Positions 15,397-23,705 of a DNA stretch of 52,026 nt are shown here, piece after piece. The stretch comes from Heyndrickxia acidiproducens DSM 23148. Its GTDB lineage: Bacteria; Bacillota; Bacilli; Bacillales; Bacillaceae_C. The notes beneath the pieces are model-generated. The model was not told the origin of the DNA. It did not search any database and worked only from the letters and a program-made list of their open reading frames with translations. The stretch is taken from NCBI RefSeq assembly GCF_000374345.1, contig NZ_KB893995.1:1-52026 (forward strand), read 5' to 3'. Each line of letters begins with the position of its first letter. The stretch's first letter is position 1. The translations under genes were made by a program, and so were the position numbers.

Positions 15397-17616
15397 ATGC
15401 CTGTTTTTGTCAATGAAAAAACAAAAGAGTTCCATTTAACAAATGACGCTGTCAGCTATATATTTTGCGTGATGGATCATCTCTGGCAGCTGGAGCATTT
15501 ATACTACGGTAAAAAAATCCGGCACCGTCCTTCATTCCGCCATTTAACAGAAAGAAAGAAACACGGGGCATCTGCAAATCGCCTGGAAGGGAACCATACT
15601 TCATCCCTTGAATATATCAAACAAGAGTATCCAAGCTACGGGACAACTGACTTCAGGTATCCGGCATTTGAAATCCGTGATACAATTGGAAGCAGGATTG
15701 CAGACTTCCGTTATCAGGGCTACCAATTAAAAAAAGGCAAACCAACATTAAAAGGATTGCCGGCAGTTTATGTGGAAGACGACAACGAAGCCGATACGCT
15801 GGAGATTTATTTGTTTGATCACGTACTGGAAATGCAGCTGATTTTGTCCTATACCATTTATGCCGGGTGTAACGTGTTGACGCGTCATGCTGTTTTTACC
15901 AATCGGGGAAGGCGCCATGTTTATTTAAATGAAGCGATGAGTGCAAGTGTTGATTTTCCGGATGATCATTTTGAAATGGTTACGCTGCACGGGGCATGGG
16001 CACGGGAAAACCATGTCCAGGTAAAACCGTTGGCGAAAGGCGTCCAGTCCGTTTCCAGTGCGCGCGGGGCAAGCAGCCACCAATTCAATCCTTTCCTGGC
16101 TTTAAAGCGGCCCGAAGCAACAGAACGGAGCGGGGAAGTTTACGGCTTCAGCTTTGTTTACAGCGGAAATTTTCTTGCCCGTGCCGAAGTCGACAATTTT
16201 CAGGTAACACGTGTGATGATGGGCATCAACCCGTTCCAGTTCAGATGGAAGCTGAACCCCGGTGAGACCTTTGTGACACCGGAATGTGTGATGGTTTATT
16301 CAGATCAGGGTTTAAACGGCATGAGCCAAACCTATCACCATCTTTACCGTGAACGATTGGTACGGGGGGTGTGGCGTGACAAAACCCGGCCGGTCCTATT
16401 CAACAGTTGGGAAGCTACATACTTTAAGTTTGATGAAGAAAAAATTCTAACGCTTGCCAAGGAGGCAAAGAATTTGGGGATTGAGCTCTTTGTCCTTGAC
16501 GATGGCTGGTTTGGCAACAGAAACAATGATAAAAGCTCACTGGGGGACTGGACGGCCAACCTGGAAAAACTGCCGGAAGGAATCAAGGGCCTATCAGAAA
16601 AGATTGAAGCCCTCGGCATGAAATTCGGCTTGTGGTTTGAACCTGAGATGGTGAATAAAGATTCTGACTTGTACCGCCGGCATCCCGACTGGGTGATCGC
16701 AACGCCGAATCGCCCAATGTCGCACGGCCGCAACCAGTATGTGCTGGATTTCAGCCGCGATGAGGTTGTTGAAACGCTCTTTCAAGCCATGTGCGAAACG
16801 ATCGGATCGTCAAAAATTTCGTATATGAAGTGGGACATGAACCGCAATATAACGGAAGTGTTTTCGCGCGCCTGGCCAAAAAATCAACAGGGTGAAGTGT
16901 TCCATCGTTATATTCTCGGTGTCTATAAATTATACGAAAAATTGATTGAACATTTTCCTGCGATATTGTTTGAGTCTTGTGCAAGCGGCGGCGGCCGTTT
17001 TGACCCCGGAATGCTGTATTATGCGCCGCAAACATGGGCAAGCGATGATACGGATGCGGCGGAACGATTGAAAATCCAGTATGGCACTTCTTTTGTTTAC
17101 CCGCTTTCTTCCATCGGCAGCCATGTTTCCGCTGTTCCAAACCACCAGGCCGGCAGGATAACGCCGCTTCATACGCGCGCGAACGTGGCTTATTTTGGCA
17201 CGTTTGGCTACGAACTGGACATTACATTGCTCAGTAAGGATGAAAAAGCGGTGATCCGAAAACAAACTGCATTTTTTAAAGAAAAGCGCGCACTCATCCA
17301 ATTCGGCCGTTTTTACCGCTTGGAAAGTCCGTTCGAATCGGGGCAGGCGGCGTGGATGGTGGTGTCCGCTGACCAAAAAGAAGCACTTGCCGGCTGCTAT
17401 CAAATGTATGCGCGGCCAAATGCACCTTTCTCGCGGATCCGTTTGCAAGGCTTGGATGCGGGCCGGTTGTATCAGGTGGATGGTTATCAGGAAACAGTTT
17501 ATGGCGATGAACTCATGCATGCCGGCCTGCTGCTTACGGAAAGCATGCTGTCTTCAAAAAAACGGCCCGGCGATTATGCTTCACGGCTGTTTTCGATTCG
17601 GGCCGTTCCGGACTAA
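15397..17616 (+). CDS. Alpha-galactosidase, glycoside hydrolase family 36
   Basis: A 739-residue cytoplasmic enzyme; ATG at 15397 is preferred over the GTG at 15388 because AGAGGTG lies 6 bases before it. Three-domain GH36 layout: N-terminal beta domain, central TIM barrel (about 330-660) and a C-terminal beta domain. The nucleophile is the Asp in YMKWDMNRN (D480), and the acid/base is in TWASDDTDA (about D550). The motif CASGGGRFDPGMLYY binds the substrate. Numbering is within two residues of Geobacillus AgaA. It would cleave alpha-1,6-galactose from melibiose, raffinose and stachyose. No sugar transporter or regulator is adjacent, which is unusual for a raffinose locus. It is followed after 18 bases by the next gene. 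Confidence 0.95.
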   Translation: MPVFVNEKTKEFHLTNDAVSYIFCVMDHLWQLEHLYYGKKIRHRPSFRHLTERKKHGASANRLEGNHTSSLEYIKQEYPSYGTTDFRYPAFEIRDTIGSRIADFRYQGYQLKKGKPTLKGLPAVYVEDDNEADTLEIYLFDHVLEMQLILSYTIYAGCNVLTRHAVFTNRGRRHVYLNEAMSASVDFPDDHFEMVTLHGAWARENHVQVKPLAKGVQSVSSARGASSHQFNPFLALKRPEATERSGEVYGFSFVYSGNFLARAEVDNFQVTRVMMGINPFQFRWKLNPGETFVTPECVMVYSDQGLNGMSQTYHHLYRERLVRGVWRDKTRPVLFNSWEATYFKFDEEKILTLAKEAKNLGIELFVLDDGWFGNRNNDKSSLGDWTANLEKLPEGIKGLSEKIEALGMKFGLWFEPEMVNKDSDLYRRHPDWVIATPNRPMSHGRNQYVLDFSRDEVVETLFQAMCETIGSSKISYMKWDMNRNITEVFSRAWPKNQQGEVFHRYILGVYKLYEKLIEHFPAILFESCASGGGRFDPGMLYYAPQTWASDDTDAAERLKIQYGTSFVYPLSSIGSHVSAVPNHQAGRITPLHTRANVAYFGTFGYELDITLLSKDEKAVIRKQTAFFKEKRALIQFGRFYRLESPFESGQAAWMVVSADQKEALAGCYQMYARPNAPFSRIRLQGLDAGRLYQVDGYQETVYGDELMHAGLLLTESMLSSKKRPGDYASRLFSIRAVPD

Positions 17617-17634
17617 TTTTTAGAGGTGAATACA

Positions 17635-18249
17635 ATGAATGTTTGGTATGCAAGCTACGGGTCAAATCTTTTGCGTGAGCGGTTTATGTGTTATATAGCA
17701 GGCGGGCGGCCGCCGGGATCCTCACAGGAGGAACCGGGCTGCACCGACCATACGCCGCCTATGTCCGATAAAAAAATCATGATGCCATACCCGCTCTATT
17801 TTGCCAGGGAGAACAGCAAATGGGGCAAAGGCGGCGTTGCTTTTATCAGCACAAAGAGGCATGAAAAAGCTGAAACGGTTGGCAGAATGTATTTGGTGAC
17901 GGCACAACAGTTTAAAGAAGTGGTGGACCAGGAAAACGGACTCGCCGAGCTGGAGATTGATTTAAAAAAAGTAATCGAGGAAGGCTCTGCCCGGGTTGGC
18001 AGCGGCTGGTATAACCGCATTGTTTATTTAGGGATGAAAGACGGTGCGCCGATCTTTACGTTCACAACCGGCATGCCAATGGACGGGCAGCTGTTTGTAA
18101 AACCGCCGGCGCCGTATTTGAAAACCATTGCGCGCGGGCTTGCACAGTTAAAAATGGGCAGGGAAGAAATCATCCGCTATTTTCTTCAGAAAAGCGGCAT
18201 CCGCGGCCAGATGGACAAAACAGAACTTGAACAACTCATTTATAAATAA
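17635..18249 (+). CDS. Gamma-glutamylcyclotransferase-fold (AIG2-like) protein
   Basis: 204 residues; ATG at 17635 follows AGAGG by 8 bases. The N-terminus NVWYASYGSNLLRERFM carries the YGSNL signature that forms the substrate loop of gamma-glutamylcyclotransferase and BtrG-like enzymes. A later segment KGGVAFISTKRHEKAETVGRMYLVTAQQF matches the fold's core strands and helix, and EVVDQENG suggests the acidic catalytic position. These enzymes release 5-oxoproline from gamma-glutamyl compounds; the substrate is unknown here. Only 18 bases separate it from the alpha-galactosidase stop and no terminator intervenes, so the two are probably co-transcribed. I see no metabolic logic for that pairing. 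Confidence 0.75.
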   Translation: MNVWYASYGSNLLRERFMCYIAGGRPPGSSQEEPGCTDHTPPMSDKKIMMPYPLYFARENSKWGKGGVAFISTKRHEKAETVGRMYLVTAQQFKEVVDQENGLAELEIDLKKVIEEGSARVGSGWYNRIVYLGMKDGAPIFTFTTGMPMDGQLFVKPPAPYLKTIARGLAQLKMGREEIIRYFLQKSGIRGQMDKTELEQLIYK

Positions 18250-18278
18250 ACGTACAGAGGGCCTGATCCTCTGTACGT
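18250..18278 (-). terminator. 11-bp perfect hairpin, terminator of the SASP gene
   Basis: ACGTACAGAGG (18250-18260) and CCTCTGTACGT (18268-18278) are perfect complements. On the minus strand it is followed by TTTATTTAT, on the plus strand by no T-run, so it mainly serves the minus-strand SASP gene. Confidence 0.7.
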
Positions 18279-18294
18279 GACAGTTGCAATACTG

Positions 18295-18570
18295 TTATTG
18301 CTTTTTTAACTGCTCCTGTGCCATTCTGACCATTTCTTTCACCATGCTTCCGCCGATCGGGCCGCCGACTTTGCCGGCCTGTTCGGATGTCAGCCGCCCA
18401 TTATAGCCTTTTTGCAATGGTATGCCCTGGTCTTTTGCAACTTCGTATTTTACCGCATCCGGATGTGTTCGATCGACATGAAATCCCTGTTGTGCCATGA
18501 CATTCGCTTTTAATTGGTCAAGGCCGCTTCTTGCCCCGGCAACAAGCGGTTTTCGTTTTCGTCTGCCCAT
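18295..18570 (-). CDS. Alpha/beta-type small acid-soluble spore protein (divergent)
   Basis: 91 residues, longer than the usual 60-75. DNA-binding SASP hallmarks are present: LDQLKANVMAQQG (first helix), KYEVAKDQGI, which contains the GPR protease cleavage site E-V/I-A, and the C-terminal GKVGGPIGGSMVKEMVRMAQ helix. Between the first helix and the GPR site there is an extra DRTHPDAV segment, and QKGYNGRLTSEQAG replaces the canonical loop. Such proteins coat spore DNA, protect it from UV and heat, and are degraded at germination. The N-terminus GRRKRKP is unusually basic. Monocistronic, with its own terminator. Confidence 0.9.
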   Translation of the reverse strand: MGRRKRKPLVAGARSGLDQLKANVMAQQGFHVDRTHPDAVKYEVAKDQGIPLQKGYNGRLTSEQAGKVGGPIGGSMVKEMVRMAQEQLKKQ

Positions 18571-18731
18571 TTTTATCCCCTCCAGTCCTATTATTTAAAT
18601 TTTGGGCGCCCGTCATACACGGTATTTCATTTGATTTGAAGCGCATACTGTTGTTAAGCTGAATGATTTGATGAAGCGTCTGGAAAAAGATACAATAATA
18701 AATTGTAATGTGAAATCAGGAGGAGTAGCAG

Positions 18732-19664
18732 ATGAAAGCAGTCGTTATAAATCAGTATGGCGGGAAGGACAGGCTTCAAGAAGCAGAAGTGCCAATTCCC
18801 TCTATTCAGGATCACCAGGTGCTTGTGCAAATGAAAGCGACCTCGGTGAATCCAATTGATTGGAAATTAAGGGAAGGTTACTTAAAGGACATGCTTCCTT
18901 TTGATTTTCCAATTATTTTAGGATGGGATGCCGCGGGAATCATCACAGAAACCGGCAAGTCAGTAAAAAATTTCAAGGTGGGGGATGCTGTTTTTGCGCG
19001 CCCGGATACAACCAGGAACGGGACCTACGCGGAATTTGTTGCCATCGATGAGGATAAACTGGCTTTAAAACCGCCGAATGTTTCTTTTGAAGAAGCCGCT
19101 TCGGTTCCGCTGGCCGGTTTAACTGCCTGGCAGGGGCTTTATGATGTGCTCGGCTTAAAGGCAGGAGAAAAGATATTGATCCATGCCGGTGCAGGTGGTG
19201 TTGGAAGTCTTGCCATCCAGTTTGCCCATCATACCGGTGCATATGTCGCAACAACGGCAAGTGCAGAGAATGGCGCATTTGTGAAGAACTTGGGTGCCGA
19301 TATGGCGATTGATTACAGAACTGAACATTTTGAAGAAATATTGAAGGATTTCGATGCAGTGTACGATACCCTGGGCGGCCGCATCCAGTCCGGAAGCTAT
19401 CAAATATTAAAAAAAGGCGGAAGGCTCGTTTCCATCGCGGAAGCTCCAAAACAGGAAGAAGCAGAAAAATACGGTGTGAAAGCAGATTTTCTATGGCTGC
19501 AGCCGAATGGCAAACAGCTTGCAGAGATCGGGGAACTGCTGCAATCAGGCACCGTGAAAGCAATCGTCGGCCAAACTTTCCCGTTTTCACAGCAGGGGGT
19601 AAGAGAAGCACATGCATTAAGTGAATCCCATCATGCCCGTGGAAAGATTGTTATTACTTTTTAA
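18732..19664 (+). CDS. NADP-dependent quinone oxidoreductase-like enzyme (MDR superfamily)
   Basis: 310 residues, AGGAGGAG before the ATG. It is a zinc-independent medium-chain dehydrogenase/reductase: GroES-like N-terminal domain with MKATSVNPIDWKLREGY, the boundary motif GWDAAGIITETG, then a Rossmann domain with the nucleotide motif HAGAGGVGSLAIQFA (about 153-167). 'AGLTAWQGLYDVLGLKAGEKILIHGAG'-type sequence is typical of quinone oxidoreductases. The cysteines of zinc-containing alcohol dehydrogenases are missing. It probably reduces quinones or enones with NADPH in the cytoplasm. Single gene with its own terminator. Confidence 0.88.
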   Translation: MKAVVINQYGGKDRLQEAEVPIPSIQDHQVLVQMKATSVNPIDWKLREGYLKDMLPFDFPIILGWDAAGIITETGKSVKNFKVGDAVFARPDTTRNGTYAEFVAIDEDKLALKPPNVSFEEAASVPLAGLTAWQGLYDVLGLKAGEKILIHAGAGGVGSLAIQFAHHTGAYVATTASAENGAFVKNLGADMAIDYRTEHFEEILKDFDAVYDTLGGRIQSGSYQILKKGGRLVSIAEAPKQEEAEKYGVKADFLWLQPNGKQLAEIGELLQSGTVKAIVGQTFPFSQQGVREAHALSESHHARGKIVITF

Positions 19665-19694
19665 GAACTTGAACCGTTCAAGTTCTTTTTTTAG
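19663..19694 (+). terminator. Terminator of the oxidoreductase gene
   Basis: AAGAACTTGAAC (19663-19674) pairs with GTTCAAGTTCTT (19676-19687), followed by T residues; the stem starts in the stop codon region. Confidence 0.85.
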
Positions 19695-19886
19695 TTGCCG
19701 TTTCATCAATCGGCACAGCCGGCCAATTTTATTTTTTTTTCAAAAAAATAAAGGATATTTAAAACCTTTATCGAATATTTGTATAGTATAAACTGTACTA
19801 ATACAGAAATTTGCCGTTGCGATCCGGTTTCCCGGGTCTGAATGCGGTGCTTCGGTCTGTTACTAACACACAAAGGGAGTATGGAA

Positions 19887-20279
19887 ATGAAGAAGCCGGT
19901 TGTTTTCTTAGCACAAATTGGATTGCTTTGGGGTATTTTCATGGCTGGCCAGGAAATCGTCAAACTCACCCATTTGCCGATTCCGGGAAATGTATGCGGG
20001 ATGCTGCTGCTGTTTGTCATGCTGGCAACGGGGATTTTGAAACTGCAGTGGATCGATGCGGGGGCCACTTGGATTCTGAAACATCTGTCTTTCTTTTTTA
20101 TCCCGATTTCCGCCGGATTGATGACACTCGGCACGATTTTTATTCATGAAGGCCTTGTTCTTTTTCTTATCTTAGCAGTGAGCGCGGCAGCAGGTATTTT
20201 GGGGACGGGATTTTCAGCACAAGTTCTGGCAAGGAGCAAAAAGGAAAGTTATGAGCAGCAGCATAGTCACACTATATAG
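19887..20279 (+). CDS. CidA/LrgA-family holin-like membrane protein
   Basis: 130 residues. ATG at 19887 has AAAGGGAG 7 bases upstream, while the in-frame ATG at 19881 is too close to it. Four hydrophobic helices and the family core 'LPIPGNVCGMLLLFVMLATG' (residues about 30-49) identify CidA/LrgA. In staphylococci these modulate murein hydrolase release; in B. subtilis the related pair PftA-PftB transports pyruvate. Which role applies cannot be told from sequence. The gene overlaps the next by 29 bases, so they form one operon. No LysR (CidR) or LytSR regulator is adjacent. Confidence 0.9.
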   Translation: MKKPVVFLAQIGLLWGIFMAGQEIVKLTHLPIPGNVCGMLLLFVMLATGILKLQWIDAGATWILKHLSFFFIPISAGLMTLGTIFIHEGLVLFLILAVSAAAGILGTGFSAQVLARSKKESYEQQHSHTI

Positions 20280-20931
20280 CGTTGCGATAACCATTTTGGT
20301 GTATCTGTTGTCTTTGCGCATTGCCAGGAAATATCCTTCCCCGTTTACGACACCTGTTTTTTTCAGTACTGTAGTGGTCATCCTGCTGCTATTAATCAGC
20401 CATGTGACCTATACGGAATACCGTCCGGCAAAAGGGATTATGACCTATTTTCTCGGCCCGGCCACTGTCGCGCTTGCTGTCCCGCTCTATAAAAACCGCG
20501 AAATCTTGCGGCGTTACTTGTTACCTGTATTAGGAGGCATGGCGGCGGGCAGCGTCATTACCATTAGTACAGCACTGATCATGGCTAAGATCTTTCAATT
20601 GTCCCGTTTCATTTTTGCATCCCTGGCCGTAAAGTCGATTACCGTGCCGGTTGCAAGTGAAGTGGCAAAAATGATCGGCGGCAGCCAGATATTGGTGGCG
20701 GGCTTTGTCATGATCACAGGCATGTTTGGCGCGATGTTCGGGTTGAAGCTTTTGACATGGGCAAAAATTGACCATCCGATTTCAAGAGGCCTTGCGCTCG
20801 GCACCATTTCCCACGGGATCGGCACCGGTGAAGCCGTCAAGGAAGGGGATCTGCAAGGGGCGGTTTCGGGTGTGGCCATGGGCATGACCGCCATTTTGAC
20901 CTCTTTTGTCATCCCGTGGTTTTTTCAATAA
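20251..20931 (+). CDS. CidB/LrgB-family membrane protein
   Basis: 226 residues with about six to seven hydrophobic segments, starting inside the end of the cidA/lrgA-like gene (AAAAAGGAAAG before the ATG). The family is recognised from TVPVASEVAKMIGGSQILVAGFVMITGMFGAMFG and the C-terminal RGLALGTISHGIGTGEAVKEG segment. It is the obligate partner of the previous gene: together they form either a holin/antiholin-like system that affects autolysis, or a pyruvate facilitator as reported for B. subtilis PftAB. Confidence 0.92.
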   Translation: MSSSIVTLYSVAITILVYLLSLRIARKYPSPFTTPVFFSTVVVILLLLISHVTYTEYRPAKGIMTYFLGPATVALAVPLYKNREILRRYLLPVLGGMAAGSVITISTALIMAKIFQLSRFIFASLAVKSITVPVASEVAKMIGGSQILVAGFVMITGMFGAMFGLKLLTWAKIDHPISRGLALGTISHGIGTGEAVKEGDLQGAVSGVAMGMTAILTSFVIPWFFQ

Positions 20932-21090
20932 TCGCCGGTTGTTTATCTCATAAAAAGCGGCAGATGTTTATGATGAACACAGCACTTTTGAAATCCTTAT
21001 GATAAGCATGAGCGTGCTGTACGGGCATTTTTCAAAAAAGCTGGCGGTGCCGGAGAACCATTAAGAAGAGTGCTGATGATTTTTAATGCA

Positions 21091-21125
21091 GGCCGAAATC
21101 TTTCCATGGATTTCGGCTTTTTGTT
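21091..21125 (+). terminator. Terminator downstream of the CidB/LrgB-like gene
   Basis: GCCGAAATC (21092-21100) and GATTTCGGC (21109-21117) form a perfect 9-bp stem followed by TTTTTGTTT. The 160 bases between the gene stop and this hairpin hold no recognisable gene. Confidence 0.85.
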
Positions 21126-21177
21126 TCGGTATGATAAAAATATAAACAGAATGGAACGTGAAAGGACTTATTTTGAA

Positions 21178-21795
21178 ATGCCCAAATCATCAAGAAAAAA
21201 GAAACAGGAGCGGCGCAAAACGCTGTTTATTCTGCTCATTCCGGTTTTGGTCATCGGTTTTTATCTCATCTCCCACCACGCAAAAGAAGAGATTCAAAAG
21301 AAGTATAATCCCGATATTCCCCAAAAATATCTTGCTTATTACTTGGAAGCAGAGAAAAAATACGGGGTTCCATGGTACGTGCTTGCTGCCCATCATCGTG
21401 TTGAAACAAGGTTCTCAACCATGAAGCCGATGGTATCGCCTGCCGGTGCTGAAGGGCCGATGCAATTTATGCCGTGCAGTTTCGTAGGCTGGAAACATCC
21501 TTCCTGCAGCGGCCTGGGAAAAGGAAATATTTCAGAAAATGATAAAACCAACCCTGCAGTCATTCATAAGTACGGCGGTTATGGCGTGGATGCAGATGGA
21601 GACGGGAAAGCGGATCCGTTTGATGATAAGGATGCCATCTTCAGCGCAGCCAATTACCTGGCCCGAAACGGCGCGGCGAGCGGCCGCATCGAAAAGGCGG
21701 TTTATTCATATAACCACAGCAATGAATATGTCACGGAAGTCATGCATTATGCCCGCATGTATAAAAAAGAGAACGTTCAAAAGGGAGACCGGTGA
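21178..21795 (+). CDS. Membrane-anchored lytic transglycosylase (SLT domain)
   Basis: I chose ATG 21178 (AAAGGA about 11 bases upstream), giving 205 residues; the frame is open further upstream through the preceding terminator. The N-terminus is strongly basic (KSSRKKKQERRK) followed by one hydrophobic helix (about 16-30), i.e. a signal anchor. The outer domain has AAHHRVETRFS with the likely catalytic Glu, then GAEGPMQFMP and the late VYSYNHSNEYVTEVM motif, the standard lytic transglycosylase pattern. A DADGDGKADPFDDKDAIFSAANYL segment is also typical. It cleaves glycan strands of peptidoglycan outside the membrane. No spore-specific signal is visible. Confidence 0.88.
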   Translation: MPKSSRKKKQERRKTLFILLIPVLVIGFYLISHHAKEEIQKKYNPDIPQKYLAYYLEAEKKYGVPWYVLAAHHRVETRFSTMKPMVSPAGAEGPMQFMPCSFVGWKHPSCSGLGKGNISENDKTNPAVIHKYGGYGVDADGDGKADPFDDKDAIFSAANYLARNGAASGRIEKAVYSYNHSNEYVTEVMHYARMYKKENVQKGDR

Positions 21796-21861
21796 ACGGG
21801 GTACATGATAGAAACGGCTGCTAAAAAAGGTGCGGCAAAACTGAGATACATTTTTACCACG

Positions 21862-21890
21862 AAAAAAAAGGGCGGTTTGGCCGCCCTTTT
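21862..21890. terminator. Bidirectional terminator between transglycosylase and GlsB-like genes
   Basis: GGGCGG (21870-21875)/CCGCCC (21881-21886) with A-run before and T-run after, so both converging genes can use it; eight T residues follow on the minus strand. Confidence 0.85.
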
Positions 21891-21895
21891 CCATC

Positions 21896-22147
21896 TTAAG
21901 CCTTTCTTGCTGTTCTTAAAATAAAGCTCAAAATAAACACGAGAATGATGGCTCCGATAAGTGCCGGGATGATGGCCATACCAGCCAGTGTCGGCCCCCA
22001 GTCGCCAAAGATGGCGCCGCCAAGCCAGGCCCCGACGATCCCTGCAATAATATTACCAATCACACCGCCCGGAACATCTCTGCCTAAAATCAGGCCCGCA
22101 AGCCATCCGATAATTCCACCTACGATTAAATATAAAATGAAAGACAT
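21896..22147 (-). CDS. GlsB/YeaQ/YmgE-family stress membrane protein
   Basis: 83 residues from the ATG at 22147, which has GGAGGAATG upstream; an upstream TTG at 22168 would contain this binding site. Three hydrophobic, glycine-rich segments: FILYLIVGGIIGWLAGLIL, GGVIGNIIAGIVGAWLGG and IIPALIGAIILVFILSFIL. This is the transglycosylase-associated (GlsB/YeaQ/YmgE) family; despite its historic name it has no enzyme motif and is linked to general stress response. A terminator follows immediately. Confidence 0.92.
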   Translation of the reverse strand: MSFILYLIVGGIIGWLAGLILGRDVPGGVIGNIIAGIVGAWLGGAIFGDWGPTLAGMAIIPALIGAIILVFILSFILRTARKA

Positions 22148-22346
22148 TTCAACATTCCTCCAATCCAATACTTTGTTTGATATATTTTTCTATCAAACTT
22201 GTTGTTATTATTGCCTTTATTGAAATAGGATAAACCTGTTGAGCCATATTCGAAAAACATTTAAATGATCAAAAATAGGGAAGGCGCCTGCCGCAATCAT
22301 GATGAAATGTATGGAAATTTTCCGGCCAGAGCCTTGCCCTTTCGAT

Positions 22347-22493
22347 TTACATATCATGGCCCGGATTATGTTTCTGCCGGGAATGGTTTCGGTTTTTCAC
22401 TTTTTTTGAACCGCTTAACGGCTCCGGCTGCCCGCCGTGGTTGCCTTTTGGCTGGTTTCTGTGCATATCATTGCTGTTGTTTTTATTGACCAT
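22347..22493 (-). CDS. sspP: Small acid-soluble spore protein P
   Basis: 48 residues: [20 protein letters not shown], then [20 protein letters not shown] and the end KHNPGHDM. This is nearly identical in pattern to B. subtilis SspP (same length, same [17 protein letters not shown] core). It is a minor spore-core protein made in the forespore. In B. subtilis sspO and sspP are adjacent and next to citB; here sspO is about 5 kb away. The start has CAGGAGGGA upstream. Confidence 0.95.
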   Translation of the reverse strand: MVNKNNSNDMHRNQPKGNHGGQPEPLSGSKKVKNRNHSRQKHNPGHDM

Positions 22494-22606
22494 CTGTGTA
22501 TCCCTCCTGTTGTATACTGTTTGCATTTTACTGTACAGTTATGCGGATTATTTACAGAAAAACGGTGAATACTAGTCATTGCATTCTTTAGAAGGAGAGA
22601 TGACCA

Positions 22607-22867
22607 ATGCCTTACCATAAGAACAAGCAGCAGGCGTTCCAGGCTGCCCAGCAAAGTATGAACCAGACAGAGGATATTTATCAGGATTTAACGGTGGACA
22701 GCGAAGACTATGGCCACCATTTAAAACATTTAAAAGAAGAAATCAACGAAACTTACCAGCAAATTGAAAACGCGCTTGAGGTGGCAAGCGAAACACAAAG
22801 GTTAAAGCTTCAACAGTTTCAAAAAGACCTGGATAAAATCGTAGAGAATGCTAACCTGGAGGGCTAG
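22607..22867 (+). CDS. Small helical coiled-coil protein, unknown
   Basis: 86 residues, GAAGGAGAG before the ATG. Highly helical and Gln/Glu/Lys-rich: NKQQAFQAAQQSMNQTEDIY, then HHLKHLKEEINETYQQIENA and QRLKLQQFQKDLDKIVENAN with heptad-like hydrophobics, so an antiparallel helical hairpin is likely. It recalls the small helical YtzC/DUF2524 proteins of Bacillus, but I cannot show membership. A terminator follows directly, so it is a single-gene unit divergent from sspP. Confidence 0.7.
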   Translation: MPYHKNKQQAFQAAQQSMNQTEDIYQDLTVDSEDYGHHLKHLKEEINETYQQIENALEVASETQRLKLQQFQKDLDKIVENANLEG

Positions 22868-22871
22868 TACG

Positions 22872-22898
22872 AAGGCGGGTATGGCTCCGCCTTTTTGT
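22872..22898 (+). terminator. Terminator after the helical small protein
   Basis: GGCGG (22874-22878)/CCGCC (22887-22891) followed by TTTTTGTTTG. Confidence 0.8.
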
Positions 22899-23077
22899 TT
22901 GTACTAGATGTTTCAAAAGAGCGAAGCAGCAGAAAACGGGATGGCACGCTGTGATGGACGGGTGCTTTTTGCGCACAAATATTTGCGGTACTGGCAATAG
23001 CTGTTAAAAAATTTGTTCTGTATTTTCACAAGAAAAGGGCATTATGTTTGTTGAGAAATCATAAAGGAGCCAGATGC

Positions 23078-23629
23078 ATGAGAGATTATCTTATCTCCAT
23101 TTGGGGGATAATTGATCCTTTGTATTATCATTGTACACGTCTAAAATACATTTCTGTTGAAGAAGATAATATTTTTCGGGTGAGACTGACTAAATATAAA
23201 GGCAGGAGTATTGTCTTATTAGATGGGACACAAATCAATAAAAACGATAGATTAGTTAAAATTCATCTTCACAATGTCCGGCTGTGCCATGAGTTTAAAA
23301 ACCTGAACAGTGAGTTGAAAAAAGCACTCATGATTTATCATTACGTCAAAAGGTCTTTGCCTGGAATTGAACTTTATATTCGAAATCACCCGTATTCCGG
23401 TGAAATTAAAGGCATCATCGGGATTACAGCACTAAATAAAGGCTGTAAGCGGCTCGGTTTTGAAGTTTTTGATATCTCTCACCCGATTTATAAATGGTTT
23501 AAACAAATCGCTTTCTTACCGATTGAGATGATATCCGGGCAACATTCTTTGCTCCATGTCTTAAAACATCAAAAACCGAGTTATTTGTTCATGTCCAGGG
23601 AAAAGTTATCCAGGCTGTACAGAAATTGA
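23078..23629 (+). CDS. ykoP: YkoP-like protein
   Basis: 183 residues from ATG 23078 (AAAGGAG 8 bases upstream; the frame is open to 23048). Recognised by resemblance to B. subtilis YkoP: start MRDYLISIWGIIDPLYYHCT, HLHNVRLCHEFKNLNSEL, and the strongly conserved-looking GIIGITALNKGCKRLGFEVF. No membrane segment or known catalytic motif. Its function is unknown; in B. subtilis it lies in a ykoN-ykoP-ykoQ cluster, and YkoQ- and YkoN-like genes follow here, in altered orientation. This suggests a shared role, possibly in a cell-surface or lipid glycosylation process. Confidence 0.8.
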   Translation: MRDYLISIWGIIDPLYYHCTRLKYISVEEDNIFRVRLTKYKGRSIVLLDGTQINKNDRLVKIHLHNVRLCHEFKNLNSELKKALMIYHYVKRSLPGIELYIRNHPYSGEIKGIIGITALNKGCKRLGFEVFDISHPIYKWFKQIAFLPIEMISGQHSLLHVLKHQKPSYLFMSREKLSRLYRN

Positions 23630-23670
23630 TTTTTGGATTAACCATTGTGGAAGGGAATGTTTAAGCATGA

Positions 23671-23701
23671 AAAAAAGCTGTTAAAGATAACAGCTTTTTC
23701 T
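23671..23701. terminator. Bidirectional terminator between ykoP- and ykoQ-like genes
   Basis: AAAAAGCTGTT (23672-23682) and AACAGCTTTTT (23689-23699) are perfect inverted copies, A-rich before and T-rich after. Confidence 0.85.
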
Positions 23702-23705
23702 TTCC

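Noticed and set aside
16930..17520. 196-codon open frame on the minus strand
   Set aside because: Lies wholly inside the alpha-galactosidase gene including its catalytic region; no ribosome binding site.
18973..19617. 214-codon open frame on the minus strand
   Set aside because: Antisense to the oxidoreductase gene with strong family match; no binding site, His/Arg/Pro-rich composition typical of a shadow frame.
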